The notes under the pieces: generated by a model
What the model was told of the DNA's origin: nothing
Database searches by the model: none
Seen by the model: only the letters and a program-made list of their open reading frames with translations
Program-made: the position numbers and the translations under genes
Source of the DNA: Thauera sp. K11
GTDB lineage: Bacteria; Pseudomonadota; Gammaproteobacteria; Burkholderiales; Rhodocyclaceae
Direction of reading: 5' to 3'
Assembly (NCBI RefSeq): GCF_002354895.1
Contig: NZ_CP023439.1
Coordinates: 3,100,001-3,164,000, forward strand
DNA: 64,000 nt
Shown: piece after piece, positions 29,361 through 38,090 of the stretch
Layout of the letters: each line of letters starts with the position of its first letter
How positions within the stretch are numbered: position 1 is the first letter of the stretch

Positions 29361-30473
29361 TCAGTTTGTCGTTTGGTTGTCCGGCTCGCGGCTATCCTCG
29401 CACGCCGGACCGTCATCGAACAGCCCGATCTGCCCGTGCCCGTCGTCCTGCGCCGCTCCTTCGGCGAACCGCACCCCCACGCCCAGCAGCCGCACCGGCC
29501 GCGCGCGGCGCGCATGGCCTTCGTCGAGCAGCGCCATCCACACCGCCTCGTCCGGCGCGGCGCAAACGCACTCGGCGGTGGTCTGGCTGAAATCGGCGAA
29601 CTTGATCTTGACCACCGCCTTGTGCACCGGCCGCGGCTCCCCGGTGCGGGCGAAACGCTGCCGGAATTCGTCGATCAGCGCCGGCAGCGCCGCGCGGCAG
29701 GCCGCCAGATCGGGCAGATCGGCGGCATACGTCGTTTCCACCGACAGCGACTTGCGGATGCGGTCCGGCCGCACCGGCCGTTCGTCGATCCCGCGGCACA
29801 GACGGTGCAGGCTGGCGCCGAAGCTGCCGAACTCGCGCGCGAGATCGGCCAGGCTCCACGCCCTCAGGTCGCCGCAGGTCTCCACCCCGAGCCGGTTCAG
29901 CTTCGCCGCGGTGACCTTGCCGACGCCGAAGATCTTCTTCACCGGCAAGGCGGCGACGAAGGCATCCACGTCCTGCGGCCGCACCACGAACTGCCCGTCC
30001 GGCTTGTTCCAGTCGCTCGCGACCTTGGCGAGGAACTTGTTCGGCGCGATACCCGCCGACGCGGTGATGCCCACCTCCTCGCGGATGCGCGCACGGATCT
30101 CCTGCGCCATCAGCGTCGCCGAGCCGCGGCAGCGATCGACGCCGGTCACGTCGAGATAGGCTTCGTCGAGCGACAGCGGCTCCACCAGCGGCGTGTAGCC
30201 GCGGTAGATTGCCAGGATGCGGCGCGAAGCCTCGCGGTAGCGGGCGAAGTCCGGCGGCAGCAGGATGAGGTGCGGGCACAGCGTCAGCGCGCGCGCGGTG
30301 GACATCGCCGAATGCACGCCGAAGGCGCGCGCTTCGTAATTGCAGGTCGCCACCACCCCGCGCTGCTCCGCCCGGCCGCCCACCGCCAGCGGCTTGCCGG
30401 CGAGCGACGGGTCGTCGCGCATTTCAATCGCGGCGTAGAAGCAGTCGCAATCGCAGTGGATGATCTTGCGCAT
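29361..30473 (-). CDS. dinB: DNA polymerase IV
   Basis: A 370-aa Y-family translesion polymerase. Catalytic acidic residues are D8 (HCDCDCFYA) and D103-E104 (LSLDEAYLD). The steric-gate region FYAAIE, the helix-hairpin-helix KKIFGVGKVTAAKLNRLG and the little-finger domain follow. The C-terminus contains QIGLFDD, a good match to the beta-clamp binding motif. A LexA box (CTGT-N8-ACAG) is not seen in the 245-base upstream gap, so SOS control is unclear. Confidence 0.96.
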   Translation of the reverse strand: MRKIIHCDCDCFYAAIEMRDDPSLAGKPLAVGGRAEQRGVVATCNYEARAFGVHSAMSTARALTLCPHLILLPPDFARYREASRRILAIYRGYTPLVEPLSLDEAYLDVTGVDRCRGSATLMAQEIRARIREEVGITASAGIAPNKFLAKVASDWNKPDGQFVVRPQDVDAFVAALPVKKIFGVGKVTAAKLNRLGVETCGDLRAWSLADLAREFGSFGASLHRLCRGIDERPVRPDRIRKSLSVETTYAADLPDLAACRAALPALIDEFRQRFARTGEPRPVHKAVVKIKFADFSQTTAECVCAAPDEAVWMALLDEGHARRARPVRLLGVGVRFAEGAAQDDGHGQIGLFDDGPACEDSREPDNQTTN

Positions 30474-30529
30474 GGGCTTTGGCCGTCCAACAGGCAGGCA
30501 CCGGGCTTCGGCAAGCCTTTGCAGCGGTA

Positions 30530-30629
30530 GCGGCAGACGCGCGCGGGGTTCCCGGAGCCGGCGAGGACCGTCCGGGCGCGCAGCGCGCGTTCCGCAGCCG
30601 GCGGAGGGAATGCCCCGCGCGTCTGCCGC
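30530..30629. repeat. long imperfect inverted repeat between dinB and the DAHP synthase gene
   Basis: Arms 30530-30553 and 30606-30629 match at 21 of 24 positions in inverted orientation (GCGGCAGACGCGCG is exact in both). The enclosed 52 bases contain a further GCGCGC-A-GCGCGC palindrome and two GCCGGC sites. It lies upstream of dinB in its own transcription direction. No ORF of note is inside. Confidence 0.55.
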
Positions 30630-30667
30630 GGCCAGTCCGTGCGCCGGTCCTCATCGCCGGGCCCACG

Positions 30668-30690
30668 AAAAAGCCCGCGCGAAGGCGGGC
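30668..30690 (-). terminator. Rho-independent terminator of the DAHP synthase gene
   Basis: On the minus strand: stem GCCCGC, loop CTTCGC, GCGGGC, then TTTTT. It lies 28 bases past the stop codon of the DAHP synthase gene. Confidence 0.75.
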
Positions 30691-30718
30691 CCGGAATGCC
30701 TCGGCGGCAACGGCCCGG

Positions 30719-31792
30719 TCACTCGAACTGCGTCGCCCGCTTCACCCGGCGCTGGCGCACCGCCTCGGCCAGCACGTCGAGCACGACCACGCTGTCCTCC
30801 CAGCCGATGCAGGCGTCGGTGATGCTCTTGCCGTACTCCAGTTCCTTCCCCGGAATCAGGTCCTGACGCCCCTCCTTCAGGTGCGACTCGACCATCACGC
30901 CGATGATGCGATCGTCGCCCTGCGCCAGTTGCTCCGCCACGTCGCGCGCCACCTCGATCTGCAGCCTGTGCTGCTTGCGGCTGTTGGCGTGCGAAAAATC
31001 GATCATCACCTTCGCCGGCACGCCGCCCGCGGCCAGGTCCTTGCACGCCGCTTCCACGCTCGCCGCATCGTAGTTCGTGCTCTTGCCGCCGCGCAGGATG
31101 GCATGGCAATCCTCGTTGCCACGCGTCGACACGATGGCCGAATGCCCCGCCTTGGTCACCGACAGGAAATGATGCGGCGACTGCGCGGCCTTGATCGCAT
31201 CCACCGCGATCCTCACGTTGCCGTCGGTGCCGTTCTTGAACCCCACCGGACACGACAGGCCGGAAGCCAGCTCCCGATGCACCTGGCTTTCCGTCGTGCG
31301 GGCGCCGATCGCCCCCCAACTGATGAGGTCGGCGATGTACTGCGGCGTGATCATGTCGAGGAACTCGGTGCCCGCCGGCAGGCCGATCTCGTTGATCTCC
31401 CACAGCAGCTTGCGCGCCAGCCGCACGCCCTCGTTGATGCGGAAGCTGTTGTCCAGGTACGGATCGTTGATCAGGCCCTTCCAGCCCACCGTGGTGCGCG
31501 GCTTCTCGAAATAGACCCGCATCACGATCAGCAGGTCGTCCTTCAGCCGATCGGCTTCCGCCTTCAGCTTGCGCGCATATTCGATCGCCGCATCCGCGTC
31601 GTGGATCGAACACGGCCCGATGACCACCAGCAGCCGGTCGTCTGCGCCGTACAGGATGCGGTGGATGGCCTGGCGTGCCTCGTACGCGACGCCGGCCGAC
31701 CGGGGCGTGGCCGGAAACTCGCGCAGCACGTGGGCCGGCGGCACGAGTTCCTTGATCTCCTTGATACGGACGTCGTCGATATGGATCTTCAT
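30719..31792 (-). CDS. aroG: 3-deoxy-7-phosphoheptulonate synthase (DAHP synthase, class I)
   Basis: A 357-aa enzyme joining PEP and erythrose-4-phosphate, the first step of the shikimate pathway. Family elements seen are VVIGPCSIHD (metal-binding Cys), VMRVYFEKPRTTVGWKGL, PAGTEFLDMITPQY, GARTTESQVHRELASGLS, FKNGTDGN and VMIDFSHANSRKQH. These match the AroF/AroG/AroH-type with an N-terminal regulatory extension. Which amino acid inhibits it cannot be settled from sequence, so the symbol is the generic AroG-type. ATG 31792 is preferred; ATG 31804 would add MPAS. It is transcribed alone, with its own terminator. Confidence 0.93.
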   Translation of the reverse strand: MKIHIDDVRIKEIKELVPPAHVLREFPATPRSAGVAYEARQAIHRILYGADDRLLVVIGPCSIHDADAAIEYARKLKAEADRLKDDLLIVMRVYFEKPRTTVGWKGLINDPYLDNSFRINEGVRLARKLLWEINEIGLPAGTEFLDMITPQYIADLISWGAIGARTTESQVHRELASGLSCPVGFKNGTDGNVRIAVDAIKAAQSPHHFLSVTKAGHSAIVSTRGNEDCHAILRGGKSTNYDAASVEAACKDLAAGGVPAKVMIDFSHANSRKQHRLQIEVARDVAEQLAQGDDRIIGVMVESHLKEGRQDLIPGKELEYGKSITDACIGWEDSVVVLDVLAEAVRQRRVKRATQFE

Positions 31793-31821
31793 GGAGGCAG
31801 GCATGCTGGAAATGTGTGCTA

Positions 31822-31845
31822 AATCGAAAATGGTCTTCGATTCTA
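31822..31845 (-). promoter_or_regulatory. DAHP synthase promoter with overlapping inverted repeat
   Basis: The minus-strand -10 TAGAAT is at 31845-31840, with a TGG just upstream (extended -10-like). AATCGAA (31822-31828) and TTCGATT (31836-31842) form a 7-bp inverted repeat around the expected start site, 30-50 bases before the coding start. This could be an operator or a leader hairpin. Confidence 0.4.
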
Positions 31846-31891
31846 GCCCAAGTCCCGGCCGCTCTGCGCCAGCGGGAAATTCCTCCGCGAG

Positions 31892-31920
31892 GGAATAAAC
31901 GGGGACCGCCACCTGTTCAT
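31892..31920 (+). promoter_or_regulatory. putative ECF sigma factor promoter
   Basis: GGAATAA at 31892-31898, 16 bases, then GTTCAT at 31915-31920, located 32 bases before the start of the secreted COG4315 gene. The GGAAT-type -35 is typical of ECF promoters and unlike the TAGAAT promoters elsewhere in the window. The sigma factor two genes downstream is the obvious candidate, implying autoregulation. Confidence 0.5.
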
Positions 31921-31951
31921 CGGATACCCCACACCCGAAAGGAGACACACC

Positions 31952-32338
31952 ATGAACACTCGAAGCCGCCTGCTCGCCGCCCTCGCACTGCTGACCCTGT
32001 CCGCCGCCGGCCCCGGTGCGCACGCCGCCGACGCGCCGGCCATGGCCAGGGACGGCGTCCTCGTCACGCCGGCCGGCATGACGCTGTACACCTTCGACAA
32101 GGACCCGGCGGACGCCACCAGGAGCATGTGCAACGGCCCCTGCGCAAACAACTGGCCGCCGCTCGCCGCCGACAAGTCGGCCGCCCCCACCGGCGACTGG
32201 AAGCCGATCGCGCGCGACGACGGTGGCATGCAGTGGTCGTACAAGGGCAAGCCGCTCTACACCTGGAGCAAGGACCAGAAGCCCGGCGACCGCAGCGGCG
32301 ACGGCATGAACGGCGTCTGGCACACCGCTGCGCCCTGA
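31952..32338 (+). CDS. secreted COG4315-type protein of unknown function
   Basis: A 128-aa precursor with signal peptide ending AGPGAHA (about residue 25). The mature domain has two YxxD-type repeats: LYTFDKDPAD, the Cys pair CNGPCANNWPPL, then MQWSYKGKPLYTWSKDQKPGD and GVWH. This is the Yx(FWY)xxD secreted repeat family (COG4315), whose function is unknown. AAGGAG lies nine bases before ATG 31952. It heads the ECF sigma/anti-sigma cluster and is the most probable first target of that sigma factor. Confidence 0.88.
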   Translation: MNTRSRLLAALALLTLSAAGPGAHAADAPAMARDGVLVTPAGMTLYTFDKDPADATRSMCNGPCANNWPPLAADKSAAPTGDWKPIARDDGGMQWSYKGKPLYTWSKDQKPGDRSGDGMNGVWHTAAP

Positions 32339-32355
32339 GCCCGCGCCCTGCCGGC

Positions 32356-32874
32356 ATGTCCTTCCAGGACGACCTGCTCGCCGAGATTCCCCGCCTGCGC
32401 CGCTACGCCCGGGCGCTGACGGGGGATGCCGCGCGCGCCGACGACCTGGTGCAGGACACGCTGGAGCGCGCGCTCGGCCGCTGGCGGCTGTGGCGCCCGG
32501 GCAACCTGCGGGCCTGGCTGATGACCATGATGCACAACCTGTTCATCAACGAAGTCCGTGCCGTGTCCGCGGTCGAATACCGCGACGGCGCCGAACTGCC
32601 CGAGCGTCCGGCGCGCCCGCCCCAGGACGACGGGCTGGAGCTGCGCGACCTGGAGCGCGCCCTGCAGGCGCTCCCTGCCGAACAGCGCGAAGTGTTGCTG
32701 CTCATCGGCCTCGAGGATCTCACCTACGAGGACGTCGCGCGCATCACCGGCGTGCCGGTCGGCACCGTGATGTCGCGCCTGTCGCGCGCCCGCGGCCGGC
32801 TGCGCGGCCTGCTGTCGGGCGCGTCGCCGCACCCGACGTCCTCGGGCAGATCCCATCTGCGAATCGTGAAATGA
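32356..32874 (+). CDS. ECF RNA polymerase sigma factor
   Basis: A 172-aa sigma-70 family protein with only regions 2 and 4. Region 2 is about residues 8-75 (RYARALTGDAARADDLVQDTLERAL, split as seen). Region 4 is about 110-160 (LPAEQREVLLLIGLEDLTYEDVA then GVPVGTVMSRLSRAR, the -35 recognition helix). ATG 32356 is 17 bases after the secreted-protein gene. Its stop overlaps the anti-sigma start (ATGA), so translation is coupled. The signal it answers is not visible; neighbouring msrPQ suggests oxidative damage in the periplasm. Confidence 0.9.
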   Translation: MSFQDDLLAEIPRLRRYARALTGDAARADDLVQDTLERALGRWRLWRPGNLRAWLMTMMHNLFINEVRAVSAVEYRDGAELPERPARPPQDDGLELRDLERALQALPAEQREVLLLIGLEDLTYEDVARITGVPVGTVMSRLSRARGRLRGLLSGASPHPTSSGRSHLRIVK

Positions 32875-33650
32875 GCACCCGCCCCCCCATCTCCGACGCC
32901 GAACTCAATGCCTGGGTCGACGACCGCCTCGACACCGACGGACGCACCGCCGTCGACGCCTGGCTTGCCGCCCACCCCGAAGAGGCGCGCGAGCTGGAGG
33001 ACTGGCGCATGATCAACGAACGCCTGCGCGCAGCCTACGAGCCGATGCTGCACGAGACGGTGCCCGCGCGGCTCGGGGCGGCCTTGTCCGCACGCCGCCG
33101 GCCATCGCTGGCCGCCGCCGCCGCCGCGGGCTGGCTGATGCTGGGCGGACTGATCGGTGCGGCCGGCGGCTACCGCTACGCCAGCCTCGATGCGGCGCCC
33201 GCGCTCTCCGCCGCGGCGGGGACGGATCTCGCGCGCCGCGCCGCCATCGCCCACGCCGTCTACAGCCCGGAGCAGCGGCATCCGGTGGAAGTCGGCGCGG
33301 ACCAGGAGGCCCACCTCGTCGCCTGGCTGTCCAAGCGCCTGGGCACGCCGCTGCGCGTTCCCAGGCTCGGTGCGCACGGCTACGATCTGGTGGGCGGCCG
33401 GCTGCTCGCCGCCGAAGCCGGCCCCGGCGCCCAGTTCATGTACGAGGATGCCGCCGGCCGGCGCCTGACGCTCTACGTCAGTGCGCAGCGAAGCGAGGAC
33501 GTGCGCACCGGGTTCCGCTTCGCGGAAGAGGACGGCATCGGGGTTTTCTACTGGGTAGACCGCGGCTTTGCCTACGCGCTGTCGGGCAAGGCGCGGCGCG
33601 AGGTCCTGCTGCCCGTGGCCGAGGCGGTCTATCGGCAGCTCGGCCCCTGA
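32871..33650 (+). CDS. anti-sigma factor, single-pass membrane protein
   Basis: A 259-aa protein starting in ATGA overlap with the ECF sigma gene. Residues 1-70 form a helical cytosolic domain (SDAELNAWVDDRLD) typical of sigma-binding regions. It has no HxxxCxxC, so it is not a zinc anti-sigma. One transmembrane helix lies near 80-100 (AAAAAAGWLMLGGLIGAAGG). The periplasmic part has HLVAWLSKRLG and a FYWVDRGFAYALSG ending, as in FecR/RsiW-like transmembrane anti-sigma proteins. It should hold the sigma factor at the membrane until an envelope signal arrives. Confidence 0.85.
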   Translation: MSTRPPISDAELNAWVDDRLDTDGRTAVDAWLAAHPEEARELEDWRMINERLRAAYEPMLHETVPARLGAALSARRRPSLAAAAAAGWLMLGGLIGAAGGYRYASLDAAPALSAAAGTDLARRAAIAHAVYSPEQRHPVEVGADQEAHLVAWLSKRLGTPLRVPRLGAHGYDLVGGRLLAAEAGPGAQFMYEDAAGRRLTLYVSAQRSEDVRTGFRFAEEDGIGVFYWVDRGFAYALSGKARREVLLPVAEAVYRQLGP

Positions 33651-33797
33651 ACCGAATCCCGCCGCGCGCGTCTGACTGCTGCTGGCGATCGACGGGCAGC
33701 AGGAACAACGCCGCGCAGGACCGCCGCAGTCCCGGACGTGCCGGCTCCACCGACACAACGGCCGCCGATGCAAGAACCGCAACCGACCCACGCAATC

Positions 33798-34742
33798 ATG
33801 CTCATCCAGCGCCCCTCCGACATCCTTCCGTCCGAAATCACGCCGCATGCCCTGTTCGAAGACCGCCGCCGCTTCCTGCGCGACACCGGCCTGCTGCTCG
33901 CCGCCGGCGCGATCGGCGGCGCCCTGCCCAGGGCCGAAGCGGCCGGCGCCGCAGCGAAGCTCGGTCCGCTCGCCGCGTCCCCGTTCAGCACGGGCGAGGA
34001 GAAAACCGGCTACAAGGCCGTCACCACCTACAACAACTTCTACGAATTCGGCACCGACAAGGGCGATCCGGTGGAAAACGCCGGCCGCCTGGCCACCCGC
34101 CCGTGGACGGTGCGCGTCGAAGGGCTCGCCGGCAAGCCGCGCACCTTCGACATCGACGAACTGCTGCGTTTCGCACCGCTGGAGGAACGCATCTACCGCA
34201 TGCGCTGCGTCGAGGGCTGGTCGATGGTGATCCCGTGGGTGGGTTTCCCGCTTGCCAGCCTGCTCAAGCGGGTGGAGCCGCTGGGCAGCGCGAAGTACGT
34301 CGAGTTCGTCACCCACTACGACCCGCAGGTGATGAGCCGCCGGCAGGTGCTCGACTGGCCCTACACCGAGGGCCTGCGCCTGGACGAGGCGCTGCATCCG
34401 CTGACCATCCTGACCGTCGGCCTCTACGGCGAGGTGCTGCCGAACCAGAACGGCGCCCCGGTGAGGCTGGTGGTGCCGTGGAAGTACGGCTTCAAGAGCG
34501 TGAAGTCCATCGTGACGATCCGACTCACCGAGAAGCAGCCCGCCACCGCGTGGAACAAGGCCGCACGGCATGAGTACGGCTTCTATTCGAACGTGAACCC
34601 GCAGGTCGACCACCCGCGCTGGAGCCAGGCGACCGAGCGGCGCATCGGCGAGATCCGCAAGCGTCCGACGCTGATGTTCAACGGCTACGCCGAGCAGGTC
34701 GCGAGCCTCTACCAGGGCATGGACCTGCGCGCCAATTTCTGA
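33798..34742 (+). CDS. msrP: protein-methionine-sulfoxide reductase catalytic subunit MsrP
   Basis: A 314-aa periplasmic molybdoenzyme that repairs oxidised methionines. The Tat signal has RRRFLRD at residues 23-29 followed by the hydrophobic [11 protein letters not shown]. The molybdenum ligand is C137 in [15 protein letters not shown], and the [12 protein letters not shown] region binds the cofactor. ATG 33798 gives the standard MsrP N-terminus; longer reading to 33738 adds unlike sequence. msrQ follows after 10 bases. The 147-base upstream gap after the anti-sigma gene has no convincing promoter or terminator, so read-through is plausible. Confidence 0.95.
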   Translation: MLIQRPSDILPSEITPHALFEDRRRFLRDTGLLLAAGAIGGALPRAEAAGAAAKLGPLAASPFSTGEEKTGYKAVTTYNNFYEFGTDKGDPVENAGRLATRPWTVRVEGLAGKPRTFDIDELLRFAPLEERIYRMRCVEGWSMVIPWVGFPLASLLKRVEPLGSAKYVEFVTHYDPQVMSRRQVLDWPYTEGLRLDEALHPLTILTVGLYGEVLPNQNGAPVRLVVPWKYGFKSVKSIVTIRLTEKQPATAWNKAARHEYGFYSNVNPQVDHPRWSQATERRIGEIRKRPTLMFNGYAEQVASLYQGMDLRANF

Positions 34743-34752
34743 GCCCTATGCC

Positions 34753-35439
34753 ATGACGACGACACCTCGAATGCCGGGCCGGGTCTGGATCGGCTGGATC
34801 AAGGCCGTACTGTTCGCGCTCTGCCTGCTGCCCGCGCTGCGTCTCGCGCTGGGCTGGCAGGACGACGCCCTGGGAGCGAACCCGATCGAGACGATCACCC
34901 GCGCCAGCGGCGAGTGGACGCTGAACTTCCTGCTCATCACGCTGGCCGTCACGCCGCTGCGCCGCCTCTCCGGCCTCAACTGGCTGCTGCGGCTGCGGCG
35001 GATGCTGGGCCTGTTCGCGTTCGCCTACGGCTGCGCGCACCTGGCGACCTATCTGTGGCTGGACCAGTTCTTCGACTGGCCGGCGATCGCGCACGACATC
35101 CTGAAGCGCCCCTTCATCACCGTCGGCTTCGCCGCGCTGGTGCTGATGACGCCGCTGGCGCTCACCTCCAACGCGTGGTCGATCCGGCACCTAGGCGGCC
35201 GCAGGTGGCAGGCGCTGCACCGCTCGGTGTACGGCATCGCCATCCTCGGCGTGGTCCACTACTGGTGGCTGGTGAAGGCGGACGTGCGCGAACCGATGCT
35301 CTACGCCTTCGCCCTGGCCTGGCTGCTGGGCATGCGCGCCTGGTGGCGCGAGCAGGAGCGGCGCCGGCAGCAGTCCATGCCGCCGCCGGTACCTCCTTTC
35401 AAGGGCCGCGTCATCCGCATCGTGCCGACGGACAAGTAG
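34753..35439 (+). CDS. msrQ: heme-binding membrane subunit MsrQ
   Basis: A 228-aa integral membrane protein with about six helices (AVLFALCLLPALRLALG, FLLITLAVTPLRRL, FITVGFAALVLMTPLAL and others). It binds heme through His residues, for example CAHLATYLW and LHRSVYGIAILGVVHYWW. It passes electrons from quinones or flavin to MsrP. The start 10 bases after msrP means co-transcription. It converges on mog; the 77-base gap shows no T-tract hairpin. Confidence 0.95.
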   Translation: MTTTPRMPGRVWIGWIKAVLFALCLLPALRLALGWQDDALGANPIETITRASGEWTLNFLLITLAVTPLRRLSGLNWLLRLRRMLGLFAFAYGCAHLATYLWLDQFFDWPAIAHDILKRPFITVGFAALVLMTPLALTSNAWSIRHLGGRRWQALHRSVYGIAILGVVHYWWLVKADVREPMLYAFALAWLLGMRAWWREQERRRQQSMPPPVPPFKGRVIRIVPTDK

Positions 35440-35516
35440 CGGGAAGCCCCCTGGCCCGCGAGACCCGGCCGCCGCAAGGGCGCGCCGGCCTTCTCCCGCA
35501 GCCGCGCCGCCCGCGC

Positions 35517-36107
35517 CTACGCCTGCCGCGGGCGGATCGCGCTCTTCGGCCGGAAAGCCTTGACCACCGCGTCGTCGGTCTCGACGTAGGGGCCGCCGAT
35601 GAGGTCGATGCAGTAGGGGATGGCGGCGAAGATACCCACGTGCCGCACGCTACCGTCGGCCGCGCGCACGCCTTCCAGCGTCTCGCGGATGGACTTCGGC
35701 TGGCCGGGCAGGTTGACGATCAGGCTCTTGCCGCGGATCACCGCGACCTGGCGCGACAGGATGGCGGTCGGCACGAAACTGAGGCTGATGCGCCGCATCT
35801 CCTCGCCGAAGCCGGGCATCTCCTTGTCGCCCACCGCCAGCGTCGCCTCGGGCGTGACGTCGCGCGGCGCCGGGCCGGTGCCGCCGGTGGTCAGGATCAG
35901 CGCGCAGCCGGCGACGTCGGCGAGTTCGATCAGGGTGCGCTCGATCAACGGGCGCTCGTCGGGGATCAGCCGCGTCTCGGCGCTCCACGGCGAGACCAGC
36001 GCGGCCGCCAGCCAGTCCTGCAGCGCGGGGATGCCCTGGTCTTCGTAGCGCCCGTCCGATGCGCGGTCGCTGATCGACACCAGGCCGATGCGCAGATGCC
36101 CGCTCAC
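35517..36107 (-). CDS. mog: molybdopterin adenylyltransferase
   Basis: A 196-aa MogA-type enzyme that adenylylates molybdopterin before molybdate insertion. Seen: LRIGLVSISDRASDGRYEDQ at the N-terminus, the TTGGTGPAPRDVTPEAT loop near 93-109, MPGFGEEMRRIS and LIVNLPGQPKSIRE. The GTG start at 36107 overlaps the yjgA stop by four bases (GTGA), indicating coupling. The product is used by MsrP encoded just downstream on the opposite strand. Confidence 0.95.
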   Translation of the reverse strand: MSGHLRIGLVSISDRASDGRYEDQGIPALQDWLAAALVSPWSAETRLIPDERPLIERTLIELADVAGCALILTTGGTGPAPRDVTPEATLAVGDKEMPGFGEEMRRISLSFVPTAILSRQVAVIRGKSLIVNLPGQPKSIRETLEGVRAADGSVRHVGIFAAIPYCIDLIGGPYVETDDAVVKAFRPKSAIRPRQA

Positions 36108-36685
36108 TGAACTGCCCGCCCGTCGTCGCCCCCGGCATCGCCTGCGGCGTCTTCCTCCTGCGCGCCGCCCTCTTCCAGTTCGCGCAGCACGCGGAACATC
36201 TCGCGGAAGGCCCTGGGCGGCTTGCCCGCCTCGCGCTCCTTCAGCGCGTTGCGGCGCAGCGTGCGCAGGTACTGCAGGTCGGCGTCGGGCCAGGCCTCGG
36301 CGATCGTGCCGATCGCCTTCTCGTCCTCCAGCAACTCGCTGCGCAGGCGTTCGAGGCGATGCATCTTCGCCACCTCGGCGGCGGAACTGCCGTTGAAGAC
36401 GTCGAGCTGGGCCTGGATAGGCTCGGGGTCGATCTTGCGCATCAGCTTGCCGATGTACTGCATCTGGCGCCGGCGCGCCTCCATCTTGAAACGCTGCGCG
36501 TCCCGGATCGCCTCGTACAGCGGCTCGGGCAGCGGCACCTTCCTGAGCCGCTCGGGCGACAGCGCGACGAGTTGCTCGCCGAGATCCTGCAAGGCGTGCA
36601 TCTCGCGCTTGAGGCTGGTCTTGCTGGGCGGCTCGGGCTCGGGGTCGGCATGCCCGGAGTGGCGGCGGCGCGAATCGGATTGCAT
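36104..36685 (-). CDS. yjgA: ribosome biogenesis factor YjgA (DarP, DUF615)
   Basis: A 193-aa helical, charged protein of the DUF615 family involved in late 50S assembly. Seen: SKTSLKREMHALQDLGEQLV, PLYEAIRDAQRFKMEARRRQ, QYIGKLMRKID and LRTLRRNALKERE. The C-terminus is acidic. ATG 36685 begins the recognisable family sequence. It is divergent from pmbA across 64 bases, an arrangement conserved in many proteobacteria, and overlaps mog downstream. Confidence 0.94.
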   Translation of the reverse strand: MQSDSRRRHSGHADPEPEPPSKTSLKREMHALQDLGEQLVALSPERLRKVPLPEPLYEAIRDAQRFKMEARRRQMQYIGKLMRKIDPEPIQAQLDVFNGSSAAEVAKMHRLERLRSELLEDEKAIGTIAEAWPDADLQYLRTLRRNALKEREAGKPPRAFREMFRVLRELEEGGAQEEDAAGDAGGDDGRAVQ

Positions 36686-36749
36686 CACGGCGTAGAGGGC
36701 TGGCGGGAACGGGTTAAGATTATAGCCCTTGCCCAACCCGCTCCCATCC

Positions 36750-38090
36750 ATGTCCGCACAAGGCTTTTCCTTCTCCCAGGCGCATCTGCGCGAGATTGCC
36801 ACCGACATCCTGAAGTACGCGAAGAAGCGGGGCGCCTCGGCCTGCTCGACCGACGTCTCGGAAGGCTTCGGCCAATCGGTCGCCGTGCGCAAGGGCGAGG
36901 TCGACACCATCGAATACAACCGCGACAAGGGGGTCGGCGTCACCGTTTACCTGGGCCAGCAGCGCGGCTACGCGAGCACTTCGGATTTTTCCAAGGCGGC
37001 CCTCAAGGCGACGGTGGACGCGGCGCTGTCGATCGCACGCTTCACCGCCCCCGACCCCTGCGCCGGCCTCGCCGATGCGGCGCTGATGGCGAAGGACTGC
37101 CCCGATCTCGACCTGTGCCATCCGTGGAACATCGGCGTGGACGAGGCCATCGCGCTCGCCCGGCGCTGCGAGGAGGCGGCGTTCGCGGTGAGCCCGAAGA
37201 TCACCAACTCGGAAGGCGCCAACACCTCGATCCAGCAGGCGCACTTCGTCTCCGCCAACAGCCACGGCTTCGTCGGCGGCTATGCCAGCACACGCCACGG
37301 CCTGTCGTGCTCGGTGATCGCGGGCGAAGGCGACGGCATGCAGCGGGAATACTGGTACGACTCCCGGCGCGATGCCGCGGATCTGATGCCGGCCGAGGAC
37401 ATCGGCCGCATCGCCGGCGAGCGGGCGCTGGCGCGGCTCGGCGCGAAGAAGATCCGCACCTGCGAGGTGCCGGTGATCTTCGAGGCGCAGCTCGCTGTCG
37501 CGCTGATCGGCAACTTCGTGCAGGCTGTCAGCGGCGGCTCGCTGTACCGCAAGTCCAGCTTCCTGCTCGACAGCCTCGGACAGCAGGTGTTCTCGCCCGT
37601 CGTCGGCATCTCCGAGCGCCCTCACCTGAAGAAAGCCTTCGGTTCCAGCCCCTTCGACAACGAGGGCGTGGCCACCCGCGACCGCGAAGTGGTGGTCGAC
37701 GGCGTGCTGCAGGGCTACTTCCTGTCGGCCTATTCGGCGCGCAAGCTCGGCATGCAGACCACCGGCAACGCCGGCGGCTCGCACAACCTGCGCGTCAGTG
37801 CGGGCGAAGACGACCTTCCCGCGCTGCTCCGCAGGATGGACCGCGGCCTGCTGGTCACCGAGTTGCTGGGCCATGGCGTGAACTACGTCACCGGCGACTA
37901 CTCCCGCGGCGCGGCGGGCTTCTGGGTCGAGAAGGGCCGCATCAAGCACGCGGTGGAAGAGGTCACCATCGCCGGCAACCTGCGCGACATGTTCCGCGGC
38001 ATCGTCGCCGTCGGCAACGACGCCCTGCCGCGCGGCGCCAAGCATTGCGGCTCCCTGCTCATCGACCGGATGAAGGTGGCCGGCCGCTGA
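36750..38090 (+). CDS. pmbA: metalloprotease PmbA (TldE)
   Basis: A 446-aa member of peptidase family U62, the partner of TldD. It lacks the HExxxH motif found in TldD, as expected for the TldE subunit. Family stretches seen are VRKGEVDTIEYNRDKGVGV, GLSCSVIAGEGDGMQREYWY, SFLLDSLGQQVFSP and LLVTELLGHGVNYVTGDYS (split). The complex is a cytoplasmic protease and peptide-maturation factor. ATG 36750 is used; a TTG at 36729 would add seven residues. Having both tldD and pmbA in one window allows a complete heterodimer. Confidence 0.95.
   Translation: MSAQGFSFSQAHLREIATDILKYAKKRGASACSTDVSEGFGQSVAVRKGEVDTIEYNRDKGVGVTVYLGQQRGYASTSDFSKAALKATVDAALSIARFTAPDPCAGLADAALMAKDCPDLDLCHPWNIGVDEAIALARRCEEAAFAVSPKITNSEGANTSIQQAHFVSANSHGFVGGYASTRHGLSCSVIAGEGDGMQREYWYDSRRDAADLMPAEDIGRIAGERALARLGAKKIRTCEVPVIFEAQLAVALIGNFVQAVSGGSLYRKSSFLLDSLGQQVFSPVVGISERPHLKKAFGSSPFDNEGVATRDREVVVDGVLQGYFLSAYSARKLGMQTTGNAGGSHNLRVSAGEDDLPALLRRMDRGLLVTELLGHGVNYVTGDYSRGAAGFWVEKGRIKHAVEEVTIAGNLRDMFRGIVAVGNDALPRGAKHCGSLLIDRMKVAGR

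Noticed and set aside
33700..33740. Second ECF promoter (GGAACAA) just upstream of msrP
   Set aside because: The -35-like part is imperfect and no matching GTT-type -10 lies at the right spacing.
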